A DNA stretch of 18,850 bases from Bacteroidales bacterium UBA3816 (GCA_002368955.1 DFDY01000112.1:1-18850); one strand, 5' to 3'. Shown: positions 9,215 to 16,441, counted from the stretch's first letter. Notes: a model not told the origin generated them from the sequence alone. A program made the numbers and translations.

Positions 9215-9292
9215 GGATACCCGATGTAGCGGATGTCCGAAGTCTCAGAGCCGAACTAGTGGTTTTGCCACTGTTTATGCGGTTGAGAATAA
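9215..9292 (-). pseudogene. Decayed fragment of a GH29 fucosidase 5' region
   Basis: The stretch aligns in the same orientation with the 5' coding part of the neighbouring fucosidase (8763-8841). Over the best block (9249-9292 against 8797-8841) I count 38 matches in 45 columns with a single 1-nt gap, including a 16-bp exact run ATGCGGTTGAGAATAA (9277-9292 and 8826-8841). Conceptual translation on the minus strand gives ILNRI, then a frameshift, then QWQ, a stop, and FG, matching ILNRIDQWQDLKFG in the intact gene. Further left the match weakens but continues (GATG-CC-AA). The rest of the copy is not recognisable. It is non-functional and probably a relic of an old tandem duplication. Confidence 0.65.
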
Positions 9293-9323
9293 TACCTATT
9301 TTAACTATATGAAGAAAAAATCG

Positions 9324-9331
9324 TATCTTTG
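9324..9331 (+). promoter_or_regulatory. -7 promoter element upstream of the CotH-VTC-DUF4956 operon
   Basis: TATCTTTG in the context GTATCTTTGCA matches the Bacteroidetes -7 element. At the 19-nt spacing the -33 position reads TTAA rather than TTTG, so the upstream half is weak. The predicted transcript would start near 9336, giving a leader of about 180 nt before the CotH start at 9516. Confidence 0.6.
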
Positions 9332-9515
9332 CACAATTATTATGCAACATGGTCTATGAACAATATACTAAAACCCAATAATTTGCCAAACAGATGGAAA
9401 TCTAGCAAATGGCTGCGCACCTATATCCGTGACAATTATTTTCATTCATAGTCACAAACACAACAAAAAACATTCTTTCGTTGTTGATAACAGCATCCAC
9501 AAAACTTCATCATCC

Positions 9516-11408
9516 ATGAGAAACAACAAAACCTTGCCAGTAATTGTCGGAACTGCCATCTTTTGTGTCGTAATCATACTAGGGCTGTTTTTACCAAGCA
9601 ATGATGAAACGCTGACATTCAGCGTAAGGACAGGGAGTGAAGTACTCAATATCGAACCATGGTATGACGAGACTCAGGAATGCCACTACCTTTTTCTCCC
9701 TTCGTACACCACTCTCAAGAATGTAAGGTTAAACACACCCAATCTTAAATTATCTTTTGGCGACACCGTCATTAACCCCGGTGGAAGCTTGGCAGTGCTT
9801 GACACTGGAAGAATATACAAGACCACAATATTGGGCAGGCACAGGAAACATGACATCTCGCTACGCATCATCCAATCGGCCAACATTCCCACTCTGTTTA
9901 TCAACACAGCGTCCATAAGCATAACCAAAATAAACACCAACAGGAACGCCAAAGAATATGGGGTGATGACGTTGATGTCACCCACAGGGGATAGTCTATA
10001 TCTGGAACACAAAGGTCCTATCAAACTAAAAAGCAGAGGTGTAAGTTCTTGGTTATTCCCCAAAAAGCCATATCAAATAGAACTGGAACGGCCCGACAGT
10101 CTATTGGGGATGGCACCTGCAACTAACTGGGTACTGATTGCCAATAATTACGATGAATCCAATTTGAAAACAAAGATAGTCCTTGACTACGCAAAAACAC
10201 TTGACTATTGCTGGATACCAAGTAGTAAATTTGTAGATGTATACATAAACGGAATTTACAACGGGCTGTACCTTCTTACCGAAAAAATAGAGGTATCACC
10301 AACCAGACTCTATCATGACGATAATAAGATAGTCCTCTTCAGAGGTGTCAACATATATGCTTTACGTGAAGAGTACTACTTTTCTAACTCCAGAGAGTCA
10401 GAGCAATATTTCGTGCTAGAATCAGAAAGCCCAAGTAGAATCATTAAATATCAAGATGAGTTACAGAAACTAACTGATGCCATATATGGCGCGGACACCA
10501 TCCCTACCTCACAGTTAGAATCGATATTAGATATTCACTCATGGTCGTGCAAATATCTTATTGACGAAGTATTCAGCAACTTCGATATGTGGCAATCAAG
10601 CAATTATTTTTACTGTTATGACCAACCCCCTTACATTTTTTACGGAGGGCCTGTCTGGGACTACGATTTAGGTTTCTACTATCCCGCCACCCATTTCATT
10701 AGATACCATAGTCCTCAAATTATACCATTCTACATTCTTATGAAGAACGATGAGTTCAGAAAGCACACTATTGAACTATACCGAACCCACAGCAGACCAT
10801 ATATTGATTGGCTGGTTTCAGAAGGCATCGACTCTTTGGCAGATGTTATCCAATCAGCAGCTCACGCCAACTCTATACGGTGGATGAATATGTTCCATCG
10901 GGACCGTCCTCAATATGGATGGCTTCAGCCGTCCATGCCCTCTCCAGACTCTTTGAAAACATACCTTTTCCAACACAAGGATTTTTTAGACAGGCATTGG
11001 ATTCAGGGAATGCCTTACCAGGAAATCTATATCGACATGCAATTGTCAGACGGAGACATTTGGACAGAATTTAGGAGCGGCCAAACTGTAAGTCAATACA
11101 TTGAGCAAGCCCATCCTCATGGAAAATATCAATCATACGTATGGCAAGACACCATAAGCGGTATGACTTATTATCCCAACTCAGTCATTAAAGATCCTCA
11201 TGCCCAACTCATACTTTGTAATGATTCAACAGATTCCTCATTGCCTTCAGCAGAAACAAACAACTCCAAGAGATTGTTATCAAAACAAACTCGAAATAAA
11301 ATAATACGCTATGGGTCGTCAGCACTCCTTGCCTTCTTTGGGCTCTCAATGTTCGGCTACATCATAATTGAAAGGAGAAAGGAAGGCCCTAAAGGAAAAA
11401 AGAAATGA
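9516..11408 (+). CDS. CotH-family protein (atypical kinase fold), membrane-anchored at both ends
   Basis: This protein of about 630 aa has an N-terminal membrane segment (about residues 7-26, after MRNNK), a large extracytoplasmic region, and a second membrane segment (about 600-619) before a basic tail ERRKEGPKGKKK. CotH signatures are LKSRGVSSWLFPKKPY (171-186, with the basic residues expected at the nucleotide site), NWVLIANNYDESNLKTK, and GPVWDYDLGF with the Asp382/Asp384 pair expected to bind metal. Bacillus CotH is a protein kinase of the spore coat; other members occur in cell-surface and cellulosome contexts. The substrate here is unknown. The ATG at 9516 is preferred because it sits just before the membrane anchor; a GTG at 9429 would add 29 residues unlike a signal sequence. 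The stop overlaps the next gene by 4 nt. The base composition is AT-richer than the flanking genes. Confidence 0.8.
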   Translation: MRNNKTLPVIVGTAIFCVVIILGLFLPSNDETLTFSVRTGSEVLNIEPWYDETQECHYLFLPSYTTLKNVRLNTPNLKLSFGDTVINPGGSLAVLDTGRIYKTTILGRHRKHDISLRIIQSANIPTLFINTASISITKINTNRNAKEYGVMTLMSPTGDSLYLEHKGPIKLKSRGVSSWLFPKKPYQIELERPDSLLGMAPATNWVLIANNYDESNLKTKIVLDYAKTLDYCWIPSSKFVDVYINGIYNGLYLLTEKIEVSPTRLYHDDNKIVLFRGVNIYALREEYYFSNSRESEQYFVLESESPSRIIKYQDELQKLTDAIYGADTIPTSQLESILDIHSWSCKYLIDEVFSNFDMWQSSNYFYCYDQPPYIFYGGPVWDYDLGFYYPATHFIRYHSPQIIPFYILMKNDEFRKHTIELYRTHSRPYIDWLVSEGIDSLADVIQSAAHANSIRWMNMFHRDRPQYGWLQPSMPSPDSLKTYLFQHKDFLDRHWIQGMPYQEIYIDMQLSDGDIWTEFRSGQTVSQYIEQAHPHGKYQSYVWQDTISGMTYYPNSVIKDPHAQLILCNDSTDSSLPSAETNNSKRLLSKQTRNKIIRYGSSALLAFFGLSMFGYIIIERRKEGPKGKKK

Positions 11409-12100
11409 AAACACACAGCCCTCACTATAGACACGAATTTAAATATATCATATCCGAAGAGATGATGGCCGTCATTCAGAATCAAATTAAGGCCGTTATT
11501 CCTTTAGACCCTCATGTAGGACATGCAGGGATGTATTCTATCCGGAGCGTGTACTTTGACGACTACCAAGACTCATGCTATTACGATAATGAGAACGGAG
11601 TTGACCCGCGTGAGAAATATAGGATAAGGATATACAACTGCTCTGATGCACAGATAAAGCTAGAATGCAAGCGGAAGCAACAAGAAAAAACATTAAAAAA
11701 GTCTTGTAGCCTCACAAGAGAGGAGACGATTCAACTTATTACTTGCAATCCACTGCCGATTGGTCAGAATCAGCCGCCCATGTTGCAAAAGTTCCTGTCA
11801 AACATGGTCCTACGACTGATGAGACCCACTACCATCGTGGAATACCAACGCATCCCGTACATCTATCCGACAGGCAATGTGCGGGTGACTTTCGACACAC
11901 ATATTGTTTCTTCAAAGGATTACGACCATTTCTTTGACAGCCATATAGTCAGCCGCCCTATCATGCCCAAGGGATTCCACCTGATGGAGGTGAAGTACGA
12001 CGACTTTCTTCCAGAATTCATATACAACAGCCTTTATATTGACGGACTGGAACGCACGGCCTTCTCCAAATACTATCTCTGTAGGAAATATAATTTTTAA
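11405..12100 (+). CDS. VTC-domain protein (polyphosphate polymerase-type, CYTH-like tunnel fold)
   Basis: This 231-aa protein has no membrane segment or signal peptide. It shows the ordered charged strands of the VTC domain: RHEFKY (9-14), then SVYFDD, EKYRIRIY, IKLECKRKQQE, VEYQR, VRVTFDT, LMEVKYDD and FSKYYLCRKY. In yeast Vtc4 this tunnel domain makes inorganic polyphosphate from nucleoside triphosphate. The alternating Arg/Lys and Glu residues expected to line the tunnel are retained, so activity is plausible but untested. Unlike yeast Vtc proteins it has neither an SPX sensor nor membrane helices; the membrane part may be provided by the DUF4956 product 20 nt downstream. Start ATGA overlaps the CotH stop, indicating translational coupling. 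Confidence 0.85.
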   Translation: MKTHSPHYRHEFKYIISEEMMAVIQNQIKAVIPLDPHVGHAGMYSIRSVYFDDYQDSCYYDNENGVDPREKYRIRIYNCSDAQIKLECKRKQQEKTLKKSCSLTREETIQLITCNPLPIGQNQPPMLQKFLSNMVLRLMRPTTIVEYQRIPYIYPTGNVRVTFDTHIVSSKDYDHFFDSHIVSRPIMPKGFHLMEVKYDDFLPEFIYNSLYIDGLERTAFSKYYLCRKYNF

Positions 12101-12120
12101 CGCAAAAAAGATAAATAGTC

Positions 12121-12807
12121 ATGAATCATTTAGTTATCACCTTTTCCGACATTTTCAAAAAATCATTTCTAAACAGTTGGAGTACTCAGCAACTCACCCT
12201 GAGTTCAGTGGTTATTTGTTTATTTGTAACTATGCTGATCGCCCTCTATATCTTTCTTCTCTATCGCATAGTCACGCGCAAAACATTCTACTCTAAGAAC
12301 TTCAACATTTCTTTGGTCGGCGTGGCCCTCATCACCGCTGCCATCATAGTTACGATACAGTCTAATATAGTGATTTCTTTGGGTATGGTGGGTGCTCTCT
12401 CCATCGTCCGTTTTAGGACGGCAGTGAAAAATCCGCTGGATTTGATGTTTCTTTTCTGGGCTATCAGCATCGGAATCATCTGCGGCGCAGGACACTCCCT
12501 GTATGCTGTCATTCTTTCCGTCGTATTGACAATCGCAGTATTGCTTTTAGACAGAATACCGACCATCAAGTCCCCAATGATACTGATCGTCAATGCCTCC
12601 AATTTGGACATCGAACAACAAATCATGCCCCTGGTGAAGCAGTCCAGCAAACACGCCCAGGTGAAAGCTCGGAACATGACTGCAGATTCGGTCTCTTTGA
12701 CTATCGAGCTTAATGCAACCGACGGCCAGTTGGTTCGCCAATTGCAAGGGATAGACGGGGTCACCTCGGTCTCGTTGATTGCCCACAACGGCGAAACGTC
12801 TCTTTAA
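12121..12807 (+). CDS. DUF4956 membrane protein
   Basis: This 228-aa protein has about four membrane segments (roughly 27-49, 62-80, 82-97, 107-143). The most conserved stretch of the family, SLGMVGALSIVRFRTAVKNP, lies at 86-105: a small-residue-rich helix followed by basic residues. A soluble C-terminal domain (about 150-228) has alternating beta/alpha character (MILIVNAS, IEQQIMPLVKQ, SVSLTIEL, DGQLVRQLQGIDGVTSVSLI) suggestive of a ferredoxin/ACT-like fold; that is inference. The function of the family is not established. Its position directly after a VTC-domain gene suggests that it anchors or channels the VTC product across the membrane. No intrinsic terminator follows. Confidence 0.85.
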   Translation: MNHLVITFSDIFKKSFLNSWSTQQLTLSSVVICLFVTMLIALYIFLLYRIVTRKTFYSKNFNISLVGVALITAAIIVTIQSNIVISLGMVGALSIVRFRTAVKNPLDLMFLFWAISIGIICGAGHSLYAVILSVVLTIAVLLLDRIPTIKSPMILIVNASNLDIEQQIMPLVKQSSKHAQVKARNMTADSVSLTIELNATDGQLVRQLQGIDGVTSVSLIAHNGETSL

Positions 12808-12861
12808 TTATCATCCTCTCTTATTTCTGGCACTGCACAAAACAATATTCAAAAAAAGTTG

Positions 12862-12869
12862 TATCTTTG
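12862..12869 (+). promoter_or_regulatory. -7 promoter element for the DUF481-TPR pair
   Basis: TATCTTTG lies in the context A7-GTTGTATCTTTGCA. The identical 21-bp context occurs before rmlB (18589-18609). No TTTG is found 19 nt upstream. It indicates that the DUF481 gene can be transcribed separately from the DUF4956 gene, with a predicted leader of about 14 nt. Confidence 0.65.
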
Positions 12870-12887
12870 CATCATGATTAAAGATCA

Positions 12888-13616
12888 ATGGATATGCGCA
12901 AGATATTAATACTCACGATTATGATGACTGCCACGCTCACCGTGGCGGCGCAGGGCAAATGGCATTACACCTTCAGCCTTGGGGGCGAATACAAGTCGGG
13001 CAACGTCAATACGTTCACCTTTAACAACAAGGGCGGCGTGGAACGCAACGACAGCATTGTGGCCCTCGACGCCAACTATGCCATCGTCTACGGGCAGAAA
13101 GACCGTGTAGAGTATGACAAGAGCTTCACCGGCAACCTGACTTTCGACATCTGGCAGTACAACCGTGTCTCGCCCTTCGTGGCCGGCACCTATTACAACA
13201 ACAAATACAAGGGTTACGAATATAAACTGAGTTTTCTTGCCGGTGCCAAATACCGCATCTTCTTCAACAAGAGATGTGACTACTCCATCAGCGCCGCCTA
13301 CGTATATGAATATGTGGACTACTTCACCACCAACACCACAGTGCTGGAGCCACAGGTGAGCCGTGTCTCGCTTCGTTTCAAGATGCGCCACAAAATCACC
13401 GATGCCGTCTCCCTCAAGCACACCACCTTCTACATGCCCTCGCTGACCGACCTGCAGAACGACTATATCGTCACCTCTGTCACCTCCCTCTCTACCCAAC
13501 TGGGCAAACACCTCTTCCTGGATCTGAACTTCAACTATGAGTACCACAATCTGGTGCCCGAAAACGTCAAGCAACAAGACATCATCACCTCCGTCACCCT
13601 ACGGATGAAATTCTAG
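12888..13616 (+). CDS. DUF481 family outer-membrane beta-barrel protein
   Basis: This 242-aa protein has a signal peptide (MDMRKILILTIMMTATLTVAAQ, cut near residue 21) followed by alternating beta-strands rich in Tyr and Phe. The N-terminal SLGGEYKSGNVNTFTF matches the opening of DUF481 proteins. The C terminus NFNYEYHNLVPENVKQQD...TLRMKF ends in phenylalanine, the usual beta-barrel assembly signal. It is predicted to sit in the outer membrane; no substrate is known for the family. A second in-frame ATG at 12894 is also possible. It is 11 nt upstream of the secreted TPR protein gene, so the two are probably co-expressed. Confidence 0.82.
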   Translation: MDMRKILILTIMMTATLTVAAQGKWHYTFSLGGEYKSGNVNTFTFNNKGGVERNDSIVALDANYAIVYGQKDRVEYDKSFTGNLTFDIWQYNRVSPFVAGTYYNNKYKGYEYKLSFLAGAKYRIFFNKRCDYSISAAYVYEYVDYFTTNTTVLEPQVSRVSLRFKMRHKITDAVSLKHTTFYMPSLTDLQNDYIVTSVTSLSTQLGKHLFLDLNFNYEYHNLVPENVKQQDIITSVTLRMKF

Positions 13617-13627
13617 CCCCGCCCATC

Positions 13628-14560
13628 ATGAGAAAGATTTCGCTTTTGCTGCTATTTGCCAGCCTCCTCTATACAGCCGAGGCCCAAGACTTTCATCTTC
13701 GGTTCAGCCAAGCCATCGAGAGCGGTGACTCTGCCTCCCAGCGGACAGTGCTAGAGGAGTGGTCCAAGTTCAACCCCACTGGAGCCGAGTACTACATCGA
13801 TTGGTTCAACTACTACGTCAACCAGGCCCTCTCACAAAGCATGACCCTGACCGCCGATGAGAGGGAAGAGTCTTCCCAGCGGGTCTCATTCACCGACAGC
13901 ACTGGCGACATTTCAGACTTCTTGGTCATGGGAGTCCCCTCCGTGAACCCCCTCAAGGCCGACAGTGCCTTGATGTGGATTGACAAAGGCCTTGCGCAGT
14001 ACCCCTACAGGATGGACATGTGGATGGGACGCACTCATTTTTTGAGCATGGCGATGCGCTGGGACGACTTCGAGCAGGGACTCGAAGAACTCATCGACCG
14101 CTATGCTGCCTCCAAACCCAAGCAATGGGTATACCCGGGCGTGGGGCTCTGCGACCTCGAGATGTTCTCCGAGGCAGTGCTAGAATACCAGAAGACTCTT
14201 ATTGAGGAAACCGATATGTCCGCCATGGAGCGAAGCGACTCGCTGATGCTGCAGCGGATGGCGGGCATAGCGCAACGAATGCTTAAACACTACCCCAGAG
14301 ACATCTACCAGTTGAACATGATGGCCGTCTATCACAACGCCCTCGGCAACGACCAAGAGTGCCTGCGCTACCTGCTGAAGGCCGAAAAACAGGACCGCCG
14401 CGACTGCACCGTGCTCACCAACATTGCCAACATCTACCACAAAATGGGCAACTACAAAGAAGAACGCAAATACCTCAATAAGGTGATTAAATACGGTGAC
14501 GAAGAGGAGCAAGAATACGCCCGCTATTTCCTCCAATCCTTGGACAAAGAGGGACTGTAA
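13628..14560 (+). CDS. Secreted tetratricopeptide-repeat protein
   Basis: This 310-aa protein has a signal peptide (MRKISLLLLFASLLYTAEAQ, cut near residue 19) and no lipobox, so it is probably periplasmic. The body is helical. Two TPR-like units are clear near the C terminus (about 226-258 with AVYHNALGNDQECLRYLLKA, and 260-292 with ANIYHKMGNYKEERKYLNKV), and more degenerate helical pairs lie around 120-190. TPR units mediate protein-protein contacts; the partner may be the DUF481 barrel encoded just upstream, which is inference. I cannot assign a more specific function. Confidence 0.75.
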   Translation: MRKISLLLLFASLLYTAEAQDFHLRFSQAIESGDSASQRTVLEEWSKFNPTGAEYYIDWFNYYVNQALSQSMTLTADEREESSQRVSFTDSTGDISDFLVMGVPSVNPLKADSALMWIDKGLAQYPYRMDMWMGRTHFLSMAMRWDDFEQGLEELIDRYAASKPKQWVYPGVGLCDLEMFSEAVLEYQKTLIEETDMSAMERSDSLMLQRMAGIAQRMLKHYPRDIYQLNMMAVYHNALGNDQECLRYLLKAEKQDRRDCTVLTNIANIYHKMGNYKEERKYLNKVIKYGDEEEQEYARYFLQSLDKEGL

Positions 14561-14594
14561 TCCAGAAAAAAAAATGAGCAAAAGAAAGAAAAAT

Positions 14595-14625
14595 TTTGCC
14601 ATGTTGAAAAAAGTGTGTATCTTTG
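14595..14625 (+). promoter_or_regulatory. Bacteroidetes-type promoter of rpmE2
   Basis: TTTG (14595-14598) and TATCTTTG (14618-14625) are separated by exactly 19 nt, a full match to the -33/-7 consensus. Transcription should begin near 14631, leaving an untranslated leader of about 105 nt before the bL31 start. Confidence 0.88.
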
Positions 14626-14695
14626 CAAACTCAAAACGAAGCCCCAAAGGCCCTTTTTGAAGAGAAATAATTGAAGTAAAACAAATAATAACAAT

Positions 14696-14720
14696 CGTTT
14701 AAGAGCCACTGCTTAAAACG
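14696..14720 (+). promoter_or_regulatory. Stem-loop in the rpmE2 leader
   Basis: CGTTTAAG (14696-14703) pairs with CTTAAAACG (14712-14720), with one bulged A and an 8-nt loop AGCCACTG. The stem ends 18 nt before the bL31 ATG. An alternative pairing of AGCC (14704-14707, in the loop) with GGCT (14720-14723) could give a pseudoknot or a competing fold. Ribosomal protein leaders are often autoregulatory, so this is a candidate element; no known leader family is claimed. Confidence 0.4.
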
Positions 14721-14738
14721 GCTAAACAACCCGAAAAA

Positions 14739-14996
14739 ATGAAAAAAGGAATCCATCCCGAGAACTACAGACTGGTAGTCTTCAAAGACATGTCCAACGA
14801 CAACATGATCCTCACCAAGAGCTGCGCTGCCACCAAAGAGACCGTCACCTACACCGACGGCAACGAATATCCCGTGGTGAAATTGGAAATTTCCAACACC
14901 AGCCACCCCTTCTTCACTGGCAAGCTGAAACTCGTTGACACCGCTGGACGTGTTGATAAGTTCATGAACAAGTACAAGAAATACTCCAAGAAGTAA
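14739..14996 (+). CDS. 50S ribosomal protein bL31, type B
   Basis: This 85-aa ribosomal protein has the complete type B pattern: MKKGIHPENY at the start, VVFKDMS, KLEISNTSHPFFTGK and DTAGRVDKFMNKYKK near the end. It lacks the paired CxxC zinc ligands of the zinc-binding form (a single Cys in TKSCAATKE), so it is the zinc-independent type that bridges the ribosomal subunits. It is a stand-alone gene with its own promoter and an intrinsic terminator shortly after the stop. Confidence 0.97.
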   Translation: MKKGIHPENYRLVVFKDMSNDNMILTKSCAATKETVTYTDGNEYPVVKLEISNTSHPFFTGKLKLVDTAGRVDKFMNKYKKYSKK

Positions 14997-15018
14997 TTTG
15001 TTTTAGGTTTTAGGTTAG

Positions 15019-15054
15019 AGCCCCTGTCACCAACGACGGGGGCTTCTTTTTTTT
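15019..15054 (+). terminator. Intrinsic terminator of rpmE2
   Basis: AGCCCCTGTC (15019-15028) pairs with GACGGGGGCT (15035-15044) through ten base pairs including one T-G wobble, around a 6-nt loop. A T-rich tract (TCTTTTTTTT) follows directly. Confidence 0.93.
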
Positions 15055-15298
15055 ATTTGGTCCTCACCTCGCTGCAGCCAACCTTAAGAGATAGTTTTTC
15101 TCCACCATATGTACGTTTCTAGATCAGCCATATAAAGGGGGCGAAGACAAGGAAAAACGTTTTTTATACGGCTAATAGGCAAAGTTGTCAAGCCATTACG
15201 TCAATGCATCTTAACCACATTTTCGCCTTGACTATTTTTTGTTCACAAAGGAAAACCCCACTTATAGTTGGTAAGGTTTCAGATAATACAAAAAAACA
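15055..15298. other. Intergenic region between convergent rpmE2 and the acyltransferase gene
   Basis: No gene or RNA is supported. The only regular structure noticed is a 12-bp palindrome, AAAAACGTTTTT (15153-15164), of unknown significance. No clear hairpin terminator for the minus-strand acyltransferase was found. Confidence 0.5.
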
Positions 15299-16429
15299 TC
15301 ATCCGATTAGAAAACGTCCAAAGCGGGTTTTGAGCAGGAGCCAGGTGCATAGAACGCTGAGGGCAAGTGTTGCAATCAGTACCGCCCACGGCATCAACCA
15401 CACACCCACTCCGCTGCTACAGCACCACTGGGGGAAACGGGTGTTGTAGTAGAAGGGTTTCATGAAAAACATATGGAAGACATAGACCCCATAGCACAGC
15501 CGCGAGCACTGGCGCAGAAAGGAACCGGGCTGCGACTGAGGCTGGCGGTGACGGCCAAGCCAATAGGTCACCGTGGCATACAAGGCCAGGATGCCTAGCG
15601 TGGTGTGGGCAAAGATGAGCAGATGCATCGCTAAGAGGCTGAAACCGAGGAGCCAATGAGGACACTGGAAATCGCATCCAGGCAAAGTGAGATGGGTTGC
15701 CTGCAAATGGACCAGCAGAGAGAGGAGATAAAACACCCACAGGAGGATTACCAGAAGCAAAGCCCCTCTGCCATTGCCGAAAGGACGGCACTTAGCCTCT
15801 CGCCGACCCACCATCATGCGGAGCCAATAGCCCAAGTAGAAATAGAAGAGAAAATAGGGAGCCCTCGAAAGGCCCATCTTCAACCCCGTCACACGCAGCA
15901 GCGACACACCCGCCAGGGCTATCAAAAGCAGCCATCCCACAGGCTGAAACCATGCACGATGATGGTCATAGAGCCAGCCGAGCAATCGGTCTATCAGCCA
16001 GCACGACAAAAAACACCAAAAGAGCATCGGCAGGAACCACAGGTGCTCTATCCCATTGGCCACCCTCCAGAAGGCCACCTGCCAATTGAACCGATGGGGA
16101 TTGAAACGGAAAAGCAGAAAATAGACCGTGCCAAAGACAAAGCAGGGGATGATGAGCCGCTTGAACTTTTTCCATAGGAAGGCAAAGAAATGCTGTCGCC
16201 TGCCAAGTTCGAAACACTGATAACAAAAGACATAGCCACCCACAAAGGCAATGGTCTCGATGCGGAAACCGCTGATGAGATGGCCCAGCCACCAATAGGC
16301 AGCATTGGACGGCACTCCTTCAGGCGGCACCCAGCCTCCGGTGAAGACACACAGCGAATGGTAGACCACCAAAAGGAAGATAATCAGCGGCCTAATGATA
16401 GAAATCTCATAGAGAAGCTTCTTTTCCAC
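15299..16429 (-). CDS. Acyltransferase family 3 membrane protein (OafB/OatA-like O-acyltransferase)
   Basis: This polytopic protein of about 376 aa has roughly ten membrane segments. The diagnostic N-terminal motif is SIIRPLIIFLLVVYHS, in which Arg13 and His24 form the R-X10-H pair needed for acyl transfer in this family. By family it moves an acyl group (often acetyl) across the membrane onto a sugar or similar acceptor; the acceptor is unknown. A GTG start at 16429 (GTG-GAA-AAG-AAG) is chosen because it places the motif at the usual distance from the N terminus and agrees with a -7 element just upstream. In-frame ATGs at 16519, 16513, 16486 and 16477 would add 16-30 residues encoded across that promoter. 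The gene is divergent from htpG. Confidence 0.82.
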   Translation of the reverse strand: MEKKLLYEISIIRPLIIFLLVVYHSLCVFTGGWVPPEGVPSNAAYWWLGHLISGFRIETIAFVGGYVFCYQCFELGRRQHFFAFLWKKFKRLIIPCFVFGTVYFLLFRFNPHRFNWQVAFWRVANGIEHLWFLPMLFWCFLSCWLIDRLLGWLYDHHRAWFQPVGWLLLIALAGVSLLRVTGLKMGLSRAPYFLFYFYLGYWLRMMVGRREAKCRPFGNGRGALLLVILLWVFYLLSLLVHLQATHLTLPGCDFQCPHWLLGFSLLAMHLLIFAHTTLGILALYATVTYWLGRHRQPQSQPGSFLRQCSRLCYGVYVFHMFFMKPFYYNTRFPQWCCSSGVGVWLMPWAVLIATLALSVLCTWLLLKTRFGRFLIG

Positions 16430-16433
16430 CCTG

Positions 16434-16441
16434 CAAAAGTA
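16434..16441 (-). promoter_or_regulatory. -7 promoter element of the acyltransferase gene
   Basis: On the minus strand, TACTTTTG fits TAnnTTTG and is followed by CA as at the other promoters here. The 19-nt-spaced -33 position does not read TTTG. The predicted transcript start coincides with the GTG start at 16429, implying little or no leader. Confidence 0.45.

Larger units (their letters stand above)
8992..9515. other. Intergenic region between divergent fucosidase and CotH genes
   Basis: Apart from the fucosidase promoter, the fucosidase relic and a -7 element at 9324-9331, no gene is supported. From the predicted start of the CotH transcript there are three early ATGs. They begin frames of 5 codons (9342), 10 codons (9349) and 31 codons (9356-9451), all ending before the preferred CotH start at 9516. 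None has a recognisable product, so they are described but not called as genes. The region 8992-9210 is AT-rich and shows nothing further. Confidence 0.5.

Noticed and set aside
15656..16177. 173-codon plus-strand frame opposite the acyltransferase gene
   Set aside because: The minus-strand frame has a clear R-X10-H acyltransferase motif and membrane helices; this frame has neither.
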